This document shows, piece after piece, positions 24,345 to 32,805 of a DNA stretch of 64,000 nucleotides. The position numbers and the translations under genes are program-made. Location of the stretch: the NCBI RefSeq assembly GCF_020215705.1, contig NZ_JAIWNB010000020.1, forward strand, positions 1 to 64,000, read 5' to 3'. Under the pieces are notes generated by a model. That model worked only from the letters and a program-made list of their open reading frames with translations, had not been told where the DNA came from and did no database searches. This DNA is from Nonomuraea aurantiaca. GTDB taxonomy: Bacteria; Actinomycetota; Actinomycetes; Streptosporangiales; Streptosporangiaceae. Position 1 is the first letter of the stretch, and the number at the start of each line of letters is the position of its first letter.

Positions 24345-25240
24345 CCCTTGACTCCTGTGAAAGTGATGCCTCGGACGAAGGATTTCTGAGCGAGTACGAA
24401 GAGGAGGATGACCGGCAGCATGACCACGACCGTGGCGGCCATCGTGAGGTTCCACTGCACCTGGTGCGCGCCCCGGAACGAGGCCAGGGCCAGCGACAGG
24501 GTCCACTCGTCCGGGTTCTCCCCGGCGTACAGCAGTGGCCCGAAATAGTCGTTCCAGGTGTACATGAAGCAGAACAGGGAGATCGCCGCGATACCGGGCC
24601 GGGTCATCGGGAGCAGGACGCGCAGCAGCGTCCGCAGGTCGCCACAGCCGTCAACGCGGGCGGCGTCGAGGTAGGACTGCGGGACCGTGAGGAAGAACTG
24701 CCGCAGCAGGAAGATGCTGAACGCGTCGATCAGGAAGTACGGCAGGATCAGCGGCCACAGGGTGCCGGTGAGGTGGAGGCGGGCCCACAGGATGTAGAGC
24801 GGGACCGACAGGACCTGCGGCGGGATCATCATGGCGGCGATGATCACCAGGAACACCGCCTGGCGGCCGCGCCAGCGCATCCGGGCCAGGGCATAGGCGG
24901 CCGGCACGCTGGACAGCAGCATCCCGGCTACGGCGAGCAGCGAGTACATCATGCTGTTGCCCAGATACCTCAGCAGCGGCGCGGTGCGGAACACCTCCGC
25001 GAAGTTCGCCGGATGCCAGGACCGTGGCCACAGATCGGCCGTCAACGCCTGCCCGTCCGACATGAACGCGGTGAGCGCGACGAAGACCAGTGGCAGGACG
25101 AACATCAGCCCGAGGGCCAGCGCGATGCTGTGCACCGCGATCCAGCGCATGACGCCGCGCCGGTTCGACCGGCGGTGCGCCGGGCCGGGCCGGGACGTCG
25201 AGCCGGAGGCGACGTCGGCAGGGGTGGTCACGGTGGCCAT
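24341..25240 (-). CDS. Sugar ABC transporter permease (MalG/CUT1 type)
   Basis: A 299-residue inner-membrane protein with six predicted helices. The cytoplasmic EAA loop reads YLDAARVDGCGDLRTLLRVLLPMTRPG, the docking site for the ATPase. TGLxxFxGxxxxxWN-like end: LALASFRGAHQVQWNLTMAA, typical of the MalG side. ATG at 25240 is preferred over a GTG one codon upstream because AGGAGG lies seven bases away; it overlaps the TGA of the other permease (TGATG). No ATP-binding protein is encoded nearby, so a shared MsiK-type ATPase is probably used. Confidence 0.94.
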   Translation of the reverse strand: MATVTTPADVASGSTSRPGPAHRRSNRRGVMRWIAVHSIALALGLMFVLPLVFVALTAFMSDGQALTADLWPRSWHPANFAEVFRTAPLLRYLGNSMMYSLLAVAGMLLSSVPAAYALARMRWRGRQAVFLVIIAAMMIPPQVLSVPLYILWARLHLTGTLWPLILPYFLIDAFSIFLLRQFFLTVPQSYLDAARVDGCGDLRTLLRVLLPMTRPGIAAISLFCFMYTWNDYFGPLLYAGENPDEWTLSLALASFRGAHQVQWNLTMAATVVVMLPVILLFVLAQKSFVRGITFTGVKG

Positions 25241-26223
25241 CACGCCACCTCCTCAGCATGGGAAGCACGGCGCAGACGGTGCACGAAGAACACGGTGAAC
25301 ACCGTCGAGACCACGAAAAGGGCGATGGACATGGCTGACGCGTAGCCCATGTTGTAGTAGTGGAACCCCTGCTGGTAGAGCCAGACGGGGAAGGTCAGCG
25401 TCGAGTTGTCCGGATAGCCGATGGCCCGCCTGCTGCCGGCGATGTCGGCCGACCCGGAGGCCACCGAGGCCGCGACCACCGCCTGGGTGAAGTACTGCAG
25501 CCCGAGGATGATGGAGTTGATCACTCCGAAGACGAGCACGGGCGTGATCGCCGGAAGCGTGACGTGCCAGAAGCGGCGTACCGAGCCCGCGCCGTCCAGG
25601 GACGCCGCTTCGTAGAGCTCACCGGGCACGTCGAGCATCCCCGCCATGATGATGATGATCAGCTCGCCCGAGGCCCACAGGGTGAGCAGGGTCAGCGCGG
25701 GTTTGGCCCAGGCGGGGTCGCTGAACCACAGCGGCCCGGAGACGCCGAACCAGCTCAGCACCGTGTTCACCGGCCCGGTGCCAGGATTGAACAGGAAGGT
25801 GAAGGCCAGGGTGGCCGCTACCGGCGGAGCCAGCGCGGGCAGGTAGATCAGCGTCCGGAACAACCCCGCGCCGTTTCTGACCCGCACCAGCACGGCCGCG
25901 ACCCCGGTGGCGAAGACCAGGCGCAGCACGGTGATGATGACGACCAGCCACACGGTGTTGAAGGCCGCCTTCCGGGCCAGCGGATCGCCCCAGAGAAGGA
26001 AGACGTAGTTGCGCAGCCCGACCCACACCGGGGTGTTGAGCAGGTCGTAGCGGGTGAAGGAGTAGTAGACCAGCGCGAGGAGCGGGTAGGCGACGAACAG
26101 CGCCAATCCGGCCAGCGCCGGCGCCATGAAAGCCAGCGGCCGTATCCAGTGTCCCGGCCGCGGCCGGATCCACCTGGTGAAGGTGGATCCGGCCACATGC
26201 GTGGTGCGCGGTGCGGCGGTCAT
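25240..26223 (-). CDS. Sugar ABC transporter permease (MalF/CUT1 type)
   Basis: A 327-residue membrane protein with about six helices and the CUT1 EAA loop YEAASLDGAGSVRRFWHVTL followed by PAITPVLVFG. The long second periplasmic segment (SWFGVSGPLWFSDPAW) fits the MalF partner. It follows the solute-binding protein gene after 6 bp and overlaps the next permease, so these are one transcript. Together the two permeases form the pore for the sugar bound by the lipoprotein. Confidence 0.94.
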   Translation of the reverse strand: MTAAPRTTHVAGSTFTRWIRPRPGHWIRPLAFMAPALAGLALFVAYPLLALVYYSFTRYDLLNTPVWVGLRNYVFLLWGDPLARKAAFNTVWLVVIITVLRLVFATGVAAVLVRVRNGAGLFRTLIYLPALAPPVAATLAFTFLFNPGTGPVNTVLSWFGVSGPLWFSDPAWAKPALTLLTLWASGELIIIIMAGMLDVPGELYEAASLDGAGSVRRFWHVTLPAITPVLVFGVINSIILGLQYFTQAVVAASVASGSADIAGSRRAIGYPDNSTLTFPVWLYQQGFHYYNMGYASAMSIALFVVSTVFTVFFVHRLRRASHAEEVA

Positions 26224-26229
26224 CAGCGG

Positions 26230-27549
26230 TCAGCTGCCGAGTTGCGCGTCGGCGTCGATCTGCGCGCCCGTCTTGGCCAGCCCCGCCTTCAGATCGGGGA
26301 CGCCACCGCCCTGATAAGAGATGGAGAAGTCCTCGGCGGACTTGAGGTAGGCGCCGCCGTTCGCGCTGGCCGGGTTCGTGGCCAGGTTCGGGTTGGCGAA
26401 GATGTCGAGGAAGGTCTTGAAGTGGGCATCCTTCTGCAACGTCGGATCCTGCAGCGCGGGGACCGTGGACGGGACGTTCTTGAGGCCATGGGCCAGTTCC
26501 TGCAGAGCACCGGAATCCGTCGACAGATACTTGAGCAGTTCCCAGCCGGCGCCGGCGTTCTTGGCGCCCTTGGGAATCCCGATGATCGTGCCGGTGGTGT
26601 AGCCACCCCCATAGAGCTCAGGCTTGTTGTCCGCGACCGGGAACGGAGCCGTGGCGTAGTCCAGCTTGGGCGCCTCGGCCTCGATGAAGGCGGTGCGGAA
26701 CTCGCCGTCCATCACCATGGCGATCTGCCCCTTTTCAAAGGCATGGTCCGGTGAATACTCCTGGCCGAGACCGGCCGTGAACTTCGCCAGCTTGTCGCGC
26801 CCGTAGAAGTCGGTGAACTTCTTCCCCCACTCGAGCATCGCCTGCCACTGGGGGTCGGTGCCGAGAGCCGACTTTCCGTCCTGGCCCGCCCACTGGGCGC
26901 CCCAGTTGGCCGCCCACATCTGCACGTGGTTGGCGTAGAAGCCGATCGTGGGCACGAAGCCGGCGACCTTGATGGACCCGTCGGGATTGAGCACCGTCAG
27001 CTTCTTGGCGTACTCGAACAGCTCCGACATCGTCTTCGGGGGCGCGCTGATGCCGGCCTTGGCGAACATCGCCTTGTTGTAGTAGAGGCCGTACACGTCG
27101 GCGAGCAGCGGCATCGCGCAGCGCGTGCCCTTGAATTCGGTGTACGCGCGGGTGGCGGCGGGGAGCTGGTTCAGGTCCACTTTGTCGCGGGCGATGTAGG
27201 CCTTGAGGTCCTGCCAGGCGCCGCCGGAACAGAACTGGCCGATGTTGTCGGTGGAGAAGGAGATGGCGACGTCTGGAGGGTTTCCTCCTCTGATCGCCTG
27301 GGCGACCTTGTCGTCGTCCTGGCTGCCCTGGTTCTTGACAGTGATGTTCGGGTGCTTGGCCTGGAAGCCGTCCAGCACCTTCTGGAGCACGCCCAGCTCG
27401 CGACCGCTGAACTTGCTCCAGACGCTGAGGGAGACCTTCTCGTCGGCGCTCGGCGCGTTGGCCGTACCCGATGAGCTGGTCTCCGGGCCACACGCACTCG
27501 CCAGGAGCGCGAATGCCGCACACGCCGCCGCGACACCGATTCGTCGCAT
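26230..27549 (-). CDS. Sugar-binding lipoprotein of the ABC importer
   Basis: A 439-residue extracellular solute-binding protein of the CUT1 class. The signal peptide ends in lipobox LLASAC with Cys20. The mature part shows VSLSVWSKFSGRELGVLQK, ADVYGLYYNKAMFAKAGI and PFPVADNKPELYGGGYTTG, typical of family 1 sugar-binding proteins. GGAGG lies six bases before the ATG. It heads the transport operon, 67 bp after the ROK regulator gene; a weak TTGACC -35 word in that gap suggests its own promoter as well. Confidence 0.95.
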   Translation of the reverse strand: MRRIGVAAACAAFALLASACGPETSSSGTANAPSADEKVSLSVWSKFSGRELGVLQKVLDGFQAKHPNITVKNQGSQDDDKVAQAIRGGNPPDVAISFSTDNIGQFCSGGAWQDLKAYIARDKVDLNQLPAATRAYTEFKGTRCAMPLLADVYGLYYNKAMFAKAGISAPPKTMSELFEYAKKLTVLNPDGSIKVAGFVPTIGFYANHVQMWAANWGAQWAGQDGKSALGTDPQWQAMLEWGKKFTDFYGRDKLAKFTAGLGQEYSPDHAFEKGQIAMVMDGEFRTAFIEAEAPKLDYATAPFPVADNKPELYGGGYTTGTIIGIPKGAKNAGAGWELLKYLSTDSGALQELAHGLKNVPSTVPALQDPTLQKDAHFKTFLDIFANPNLATNPASANGGAYLKSAEDFSISYQGGGVPDLKAGLAKTGAQIDADAQLGS

Positions 27550-27616
27550 CGAAACCCTCCAAGGGGGTGAACTGCTGACCCGCCGCCATGGTCAGGTCAA
27601 GGGGTTGAGGCTGTCG

Positions 27617-28774
27617 TCAGGAATGGATGGCGAACACCTCTTCGCGCGCCCCGGCCAATGCCAGCCGCAGCGCGCCTGAGCGAACCGGGTTACCGGTCAG
27701 CAGGCTTGGTCGAATCGTCGGCCGGGGGAGGACGAGTTCGCCCAGTTCCTCGGTGACCAGGCCGCACAGGACGCTGCCGCCGGCCCTGCCGACGTCGCCG
27801 GTGAGGACCACCAGCTCGGGATCGACCACTGACACCACACCCGCCACGGCCAGCGCCACCCGGCGCGCCAGGTCACGGAGAAAGGCCGACCGGGCGACCG
27901 GGTCCGTGCCGAGATCCTCCGCGAGCAGCTTCTCCAGATCGTCTCCGGCGAGCCCGTGCGCGCGGGCCAGCTCCATCACCGCCCTGATGCCGAGCACGTC
28001 ACCGATTCGCCGGCCACCGCTCACGCCGGAGGGCGGGCAGGGCATCCAGTCGATCTCGCCGGCGCCACCGGACGCGCCCCGTAACAAACGCCCGCCCGAG
28101 ACCACCGCCGCACCGATCCCTCGCCCCATCCAGATCAGCACGAAGTCGTCGACCCCGACGGCTTGGCCGACCGCCATCTCGTCGAGGGCGACCAGGTTGA
28201 CGTCGTTCTCGACGGCCACCGACGTGTCGAGCGATCCTGACAGCCGGTCCAGGACGTCGAAGCCCTGCCACGGCGGCAGGTGCGGGGCGAAGCCCAGGTG
28301 CCCGGTGCGCGCGTCCACCGAGCCGGGCACTCCCACAACGACTCGGCGTAGCTGCCCAGTGGTCAGGCCGACCTCGGCGGTGGCGACGGAGAGCGCACGG
28401 CACAGATCCTCGACGTCGAGGTCCGCCTCCTCGCCGGGGCGGTATCGGTGCTCGGCGACGATCTCCCCGCAGATGTCGGACACCGCTATGTCCAGCGCGC
28501 GCGGGGTGAGGTCGACCGCCGCCACGTAGGCCAGCGCGCCGTTGACCGCCCAGCGTTGCGCGCGCGGCCCTTTTCCGCCCTCCCGGAGCCCCGCACGCCG
28601 TACGTGACCACTTTCCGCCAGCCGAAGCAGGAGGTCGGCTGTCGCCGGTTTCGACAGGCCGATGTGGGCTTCCAGCTCCAATCGGGTCAGCGGCCCTCGA
28701 TCGAGCAGAGCCAGCAGCGCCGCGCGGTCGTTGATCCGGCGCAGCAGCTGAGGGCTTCCCCCTCGCTGTTCCAC
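27617..28774 (-). CDS. ROK family transcriptional repressor, zinc motif missing
   Basis: A 385-residue protein. Residues 10-75 form a winged helix (INDRAALLALLDRGPLTRLELEAHIGLSKPATADLLLRL). The ROK kinase-like part follows: AAVDLTPRALDIAVSDICG, ENDVNLVALDEMAVG with the catalytic-type Asp, and GRGIGAAVVSGGRLLRGASGGAGEIDW. The usual CxCGxxGCxE zinc site after GEI is absent; only one Cys (PCPPSGVSGGR) remains there. GTG start. It precedes the sugar operon on the same strand and is its likely ligand-responsive repressor; a perfect palindrome 18 bp upstream of its start is a candidate operator. Confidence 0.9.
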   Translation of the reverse strand: MEQRGGSPQLLRRINDRAALLALLDRGPLTRLELEAHIGLSKPATADLLLRLAESGHVRRAGLREGGKGPRAQRWAVNGALAYVAAVDLTPRALDIAVSDICGEIVAEHRYRPGEEADLDVEDLCRALSVATAEVGLTTGQLRRVVVGVPGSVDARTGHLGFAPHLPPWQGFDVLDRLSGSLDTSVAVENDVNLVALDEMAVGQAVGVDDFVLIWMGRGIGAAVVSGGRLLRGASGGAGEIDWMPCPPSGVSGGRRIGDVLGIRAVMELARAHGLAGDDLEKLLAEDLGTDPVARSAFLRDLARRVALAVAGVVSVVDPELVVLTGDVGRAGGSVLCGLVTEELGELVLPRPTIRPSLLTGNPVRSGALRLALAGAREEVFAIHS

Positions 28775-28791
28775 GTGGGACTCCCTTACTA

Positions 28792-28808
28792 TCTGGGAAC
28801 TTCCCAGA
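28792..28808 (-). promoter_or_regulatory. 17-bp palindrome upstream of the ROK gene
   Basis: TCTGGGAA-C-TTCCCAGA is a perfect 8-bp inverted repeat around a single base, 18-34 bp before the ROK GTG. It is well placed for autoregulation by the ROK protein. No second copy was found before the solute-binding gene. Confidence 0.6.
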
Positions 28809-28950
28809 CTATTGCCGAGGAATGTACCTCACGCACATCGGCCCACGTCAAGAGGCCATAGCAAGAGAATCGAACAGCGAGCGCTGTCGAAAGACGCCGT
28901 CGAGCGTCAGTGGATCAGACGTTCAGGGCCGCTGACCGTGGCGCGGTCGG

Positions 28951-29580
28951 TCAGCGTTCGGCCGCCAGGGTGACGCCCAAACCGATGAACACGCTCCCGG
29001 TCGCGGCGTCGATCCGGCGGCGCACCGCCTGACGGCCGTGCAGCCAGCCGCCGATCCGCCCGGCCAGCACGCCGACCGTCGCGTCGGCCAGGAACTCCAG
29101 GACGATCAGGATGGCGCCGAGGACGGCGAACTGCAGCCAGACCGGCCCCGCCGCGGGATCGATGAACTGCGGAAGGAAGGCGACCATGAACGTGAACGTC
29201 TGCGGATTGGCCATGGAGGAGACCACGCCGTTGAGGAAGGCACGCCGGCCGGACATCCCGCGGCCGGCCGGATCGTCGGCCGGGCTGTTCTTGCGGTTGC
29301 GGATCATCTGGACGCCGAGATAGATCAGGTACGCGGCGCCGGCGAACCGTAGCACCGTGAACACGACCGGGAACGTCGTCAGCAGCACGGCGAGCCCGGC
29401 GGCGGCCGCGGCGATGTACAACGCGTCACCCGTGATCACGCCGACCGTGGCCAGTAGCCCGGCGCGCGGGCCGCCCCGCAGACCGCATCCCAGCACGAAC
29501 AGCATGTCGGGCCCGGGGGTGATCAGAGCCACGATGGTGGTCGCGGTGAAAACGGCGAGCAGGTGCGGATCGATCGGCAT
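28951..29580 (-). CDS. LysE/RhtB family exporter
   Basis: A 209-residue membrane protein with six hydrophobic segments. The N-terminal IVALITPGPDMLFVLGCGLR is the LysE/RhtB signature (TPGPD/N), followed by GLLATVGVITGDALY and the middle FLNGVVSSMANPQTFTFMVAFLPQFI. These exporters release amino acids or homoserine lactones; the substrate cannot be told here. ATG at 29580 has AGGTGGAAAG upstream. It stands alone: the flanking genes are separated by 176 bp on one side and 82 bp on the other. Confidence 0.93.
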   Translation of the reverse strand: MPIDPHLLAVFTATTIVALITPGPDMLFVLGCGLRGGPRAGLLATVGVITGDALYIAAAAAGLAVLLTTFPVVFTVLRFAGAAYLIYLGVQMIRNRKNSPADDPAGRGMSGRRAFLNGVVSSMANPQTFTFMVAFLPQFIDPAAGPVWLQFAVLGAILIVLEFLADATVGVLAGRIGGWLHGRQAVRRRIDAATGSVFIGLGVTLAAER

Positions 29581-29662
29581 GCGATGATCTTTCCACCTCT
29601 GGTGCCGGCGCACCGCTCCGGGGGACGCGGCTCGGGGGGTGCCAGAGGCGCCCGATCAGCTG

Positions 29663-30319
29663 TCAGGCGGCGTACTGCGGGTAGCCGTAGCCGACGACCT
29701 GGGAGGTGGGACGGACGCGCTGCTCGACCTTACCGTTGCCGGTGTTGCCCTCGATCGTGGAGATCGTGCCGTTGCCGTTGTCCTTGACCACGAAGCCGAC
29801 GTGGCTGATGGAGCTGAGGTCCTTGCTGCCGCTCCAGGAGTAGAAGACCACGGCGCCGGGCTTGGCCACGGTGCCCCAGCGATGGTTGGCGGCGAACCAC
29901 TTGGCGTGGGCGACGGTGTAGGCGTCCCAGCCGACCTGGGAGCGGGCGCCGCTCTCCTCGCCGACCCAGGAGACGAACATCGAGCACCAGGCGGCGTTCA
30001 GGTAGTCCTGCCTGCTGCCGCCGTCACGCTGGACGGTCTCGGCGGCGCGGGGTGAGTTCACGTACCACTGCTGGAACTTGGTGCCGCCGCCGTTGGCGTC
30101 CTCGGTCGTGCCGACCTGGGCCTTGGCCAGGTTCAGGACCTGCTGGGCGGTGACGTTCACCTTGGCCTCGCCGTTCCTGCCGCCCTGCGCGGAGGCGGGG
30201 GCGGCCTGAGCCGCGATGGGGGTGTGCCCGGTGGGGGCCGTGGCGGCGTTCGCCGCGGTGTGGGCGCCGAGGGCGGCGGCGGTGAGGGTCGCGCCGAGCG
30301 CGATCTTGGCATAGCTCAT
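29663..30319 (-). CDS. Secreted CHAP-domain cell-wall hydrolase
   Basis: A 218-residue exported protein. A signal peptide (about residues 1-25, ending ANA) is followed by a short linker and an NlpC/P60-clan CHAP domain: catalytic Cys112 in AAWCSMFVSWV, His173 in ISHVGFVV and the polar third residue in IEGNTG. It should cleave peptidoglycan peptide or amide bonds outside the cell. A c-di-AMP riboswitch lies in its leader. The ATG at 30319 has no ribosome site; AAGGAGC lies at 30345-30351, 25 bases away, with an in-frame ATT about eight bases from it, so the real start may be the non-standard ATT at about 30337 and add six residues (IRTPK region). Confidence 0.92.
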   Translation of the reverse strand: MSYAKIALGATLTAAALGAHTAANAATAPTGHTPIAAQAAPASAQGGRNGEAKVNVTAQQVLNLAKAQVGTTEDANGGGTKFQQWYVNSPRAAETVQRDGGSRQDYLNAAWCSMFVSWVGEESGARSQVGWDAYTVAHAKWFAANHRWGTVAKPGAVVFYSWSGSKDLSSISHVGFVVKDNGNGTISTIEGNTGNGKVEQRVRPTSQVVGYGYPQYAA

Positions 30320-30359
30320 CTTGGGGGTGCGGATAATGATGATTGCTCCTTGCTTCCAT

Positions 30360-30480
30360 ACCGCTTGCCGGGTTAGCTGACGGGCTCGGGCGTGGAAGCT
30401 GCCCTACGGCACGTTGACGTGCCGATTAGCCCCGATCGAGACATGGGTCCCCGGTCCCGCGCACAGGCGGGTTCAGCGGT
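30360..30480 (-). promoter_or_regulatory. Cyclic di-AMP riboswitch (ydaO-yuaA type)
   Basis: On the minus strand the leader contains the conserved blocks of this class in order: GGGACCGGGGACCCATG, then TCGGGGCTAATCGGC, then GCCGTAGGGCA, then CCCGTCAGCTAACCCGG. The ends pair: ACCGCT (plus 30475-30480) with AGCGGT (plus 30360-30365) closes P1. It precedes a CHAP hydrolase; in actinobacteria this class is known to control cell-wall hydrolases and to switch expression off when c-di-AMP binds. The ribosome site follows 9 bases after P1. Confidence 0.92.
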
Positions 30481-30786
30481 CACAGGTGAGGTCCTGTGAT
30501 GCGTGTAATGGGTATGACGTCCGTACTCGGACTTTGGCGGCGCGGCCAGAGGGATACTCACGGTCTAGGCCAGGCGCACAGACGGGTACAACGCACCCCT
30601 GACCTGGGTAATTCCATCACAATGAAATCGCCACGCCCGGCCCGGCCGGCTCGTCGATCCGTCAAGCGGCGGGGGTGCCTTGTTGAAGTCACGCCCGGGC
30701 GCATCTGACAAAGGTTCGCGTACGGTCTACCGGCGCCGACGGCCCACTGCTGCGGCTTGAATTGACGAGCAGGACCGCTCGCTCCC
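30481..30786. other. Upstream region of the riboswitch; no gene
   Basis: This 306-bp gap must hold the promoter for the riboswitch transcript (minus strand), most likely near 30490-30520, where TCACAGG/CCTGTGA (30480-30499) makes a small palindrome. No confident -10/-35 pair could be picked. The right part joins the sigma-factor remnant. No coding frame is supported. Confidence 0.5.
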
Positions 30787-31056
30787 TCACCGGTCGTCGC
30801 GCTGAACCGGACCGTGCCGGTGTCGATGGTCCATGGACCGGCGGTCGCACTGGCGCTGGTCGAGGCGCTGGAGCAGGACGGTCGGCTCTCCCGCTACCAG
30901 TACCTGCCGGCGATCAAGGCAGTCCTGCTGCGGCGCCTCGGCCGCACGGACGAGGCGGCGGCCGCGTACCGGCAGGCGCTGGAGCTGACCGGCAACGAGG
31001 TCGAGCGGGCCTTCCTCGCCGGGCGTCTTACTGATCAGGGGGACGGCCCCACGTAA
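30787..31056 (+). pseudogene. C-terminal remnant of an ECF sigma factor with TPR-like tail
   Basis: After an in-frame TGA at 30763-30765 the frame reads SPVVALNRTVPVSMVHGP, then ALALVEALEQDGRLSRYQYL, LRRLGRTDEAAAAYRQALEL and ERAFLAGRLTDQ. This is the end of the about 400-residue sigma factors that carry a helical repeat extension (PVVALNRAVA...GRTAEAAAAYRRAL). Regions 2 and 4 are gone, so only about 88 residues remain and no start is functional. Its last 56 bp recur at 34506-34561. Confidence 0.75.
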
Positions 31057-31060
31057 GGGA
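31005..31060 (+). repeat. Direct repeat, left copy (end of sigma remnant)
   Basis: These 56 bp match 34506-34561 at 50 positions, including an uninterrupted run GCGTCTTACTGATCAGGG. The encoded words are RAFLAGRLTDQGDGPT here and RAFLSERLTDQGNGPT in the right copy. The two copies enclose three minus-strand genes. Confidence 0.8.
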
Positions 31061-31095
31061 CAAGCCCGGTCCGCGCAGGTCAGCGCGGCGAGTTG

Positions 31096-32802
31096 TCACG
31101 GAGAGCGCGTTCGAGCGGGATCGGCCGAAGACGCTTGACGAATATCCGCGATCGCTGCCTGGACCAGCGGCGCGAGCCGCCTGACCAGCCGGGGGTCGTC
31201 GGCGGTGATGAGCCGTGCCAGCACCGGCCCAGAGCGGATCAGGACGGTGTCCGGCGTAAGGTCCAGCGCGAAGCCGGGGACCTGGTAGAGCCCTTCCGCG
31301 AGCCGCTTGACCGGCCATTGGTCCGACCGATACCCGGCGAGCACGCTGTCGAGCACGGCCACCGCCTCCTCCTCCGAGGGGGCCACCCAGTCGATCCGCA
31401 GCGTGATCACCGGGTCGTGATCGCCGGGCGGTACGAGGTCGCAGCTGACCGGATGGGGAAAGGCCGTCGCGTCCAGCCGGCGCGTACGCGGATAGGCCCG
31501 GTAGCCGAGGCCGGCCAGCGGGCCGGCGGCGAGCGGCAGCGGAGCGCACGCGTCCGGCCAGGCCGCCGCCGGGACCCCGGCCAGTTCCTCCGGGCCGGGC
31601 CCCGCCGGGGGCGTCAGCCGGTAGGCGGTGACGCGCCCGCCCGTTTGGGTGTGGTGGTAGGCGAAGACCACGTCCTGGGCCATTCCGAGGAGATCCGTAC
31701 CCCCATCCCCGGCGGCGATGGGCAGGCTGCGCATGCTGCCGTCGCCGGGGTTCACGAGGGTGACGAAGTACGGCATGGGCCATTGGGGGTCACGGCCGTA
31801 CCAGTCCGCCGTCCTGGGGAAATTCCGCCGCAACGGCAGCAGGATGCCGCGCTCGGCGCTGCCGGACGCCTGCGACCCGTCCCCGGCCCACAGGGGCGCG
31901 CCGGTGGCGGCGTCGACCGCGGCGAGCCGGTTCTCGCCGGCATCGACGGCGATGGCGTTCCCGTCGATGCCGAACGCCTCCCCCTTGAGGTGGAACTCCC
32001 GCAGGAGGCGGCCGCCCGGCGCGTAGAGGCGGGAGACGTCGCCCGTGGTGACCAGCGTCCTGCCGTCGTCGGCGGCGATGGCAGAGGAGGCGACGGGGTC
32101 ATCCGGATGGGCGGTGACGGCGCGCTGCCAGATGACGCGGCCGGTGGCGGCGTCGATCGTGGTGAAGTTCCAGTGGCCGTCCGCGCAGCGGCGCCCGAGC
32201 TGTGTCACCGGTCCCGCGTCCACGAAGATGTCGCAGCCGGCCGCCAGCGTGTGACGCCAGCGTTCCCGCCCCGTGAGCGGGTCGAACCCGACGAGCTGCC
32301 GCTTGTCGGCGGTCACGGCGGTGACCGTGAGCGGCGTGAGCATGACGCCGGAGCTGATGATGTTGTCGCCCGTCGCTTCCCCTTGGGGGTCGGGTACGGC
32401 GGTTCGCCACAGTTCCGCTCCCGTGCGCGGGTCGTATCCGGCGAGAACGCGCCTGGCTGAGCGCTTGTCCTCATGGTGCAGGACGAGGACGCCCTGGACG
32501 AAGCCGGCGTCCGCCACCCGGTGCCCGGGCGGCGCGGGGATGGCCGCCCTGACCGCACCTGTACGGGGATCGCGCAGATCGACGCCCGAGGCGCCCGGCA
32601 TGACGACGGCGGCATCGCTGAAGGCGTACGGTCCGGTCTCGAACGCCTGCACAGGCCGGTCGCTGGGCACGGACCAGGCGGCCACCAGCCGCTGGGGCCG
32701 CAGGCCTGGTGTGGGCCCCGGTCTGGCGGTGCCGGGGGCGGCGTCGGCGGCGAGGAGCGCCGCCAGGACGAGTGCGGCGGCCATCACCGTCACCCGGCGC
32801 AC
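31096..32802 (-). CDS. Exported PQQ-like beta-propeller protein
   Basis: A 568-residue protein with an N-terminal signal sequence (about residues 1-26). Residues 40-400 show repeated blades of the PQQ/quinoprotein type: VDLRDPRTGAVRAAI, LAGYDPRTGAELWRT, VGFDPLTGRERWRH, TTIDAATGRVIWQRAV and AAVDAATGAPLWAG. The last 150 residues are a separate domain with AAWPDACAPLPLAAG and TLRIDWVAPSEEEAVAVLD. No Cys lipobox is seen, so it is either secreted or held by the signal anchor. It is the last of three genes; its GTG lies 3 bp after the previous stop. Function unknown; a scaffold or sensor role outside the cell is inference. Confidence 0.83.
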   Translation of the reverse strand: MRRVTVMAAALVLAALLAADAAPGTARPGPTPGLRPQRLVAAWSVPSDRPVQAFETGPYAFSDAAVVMPGASGVDLRDPRTGAVRAAIPAPPGHRVADAGFVQGVLVLHHEDKRSARRVLAGYDPRTGAELWRTAVPDPQGEATGDNIISSGVMLTPLTVTAVTADKRQLVGFDPLTGRERWRHTLAAGCDIFVDAGPVTQLGRRCADGHWNFTTIDAATGRVIWQRAVTAHPDDPVASSAIAADDGRTLVTTGDVSRLYAPGGRLLREFHLKGEAFGIDGNAIAVDAGENRLAAVDAATGAPLWAGDGSQASGSAERGILLPLRRNFPRTADWYGRDPQWPMPYFVTLVNPGDGSMRSLPIAAGDGGTDLLGMAQDVVFAYHHTQTGGRVTAYRLTPPAGPGPEELAGVPAAAWPDACAPLPLAAGPLAGLGYRAYPRTRRLDATAFPHPVSCDLVPPGDHDPVITLRIDWVAPSEEEAVAVLDSVLAGYRSDQWPVKRLAEGLYQVPGFALDLTPDTVLIRSGPVLARLITADDPRLVRRLAPLVQAAIADIRQASSADPARTRSP

Positions 32803-32805
32803 CGT

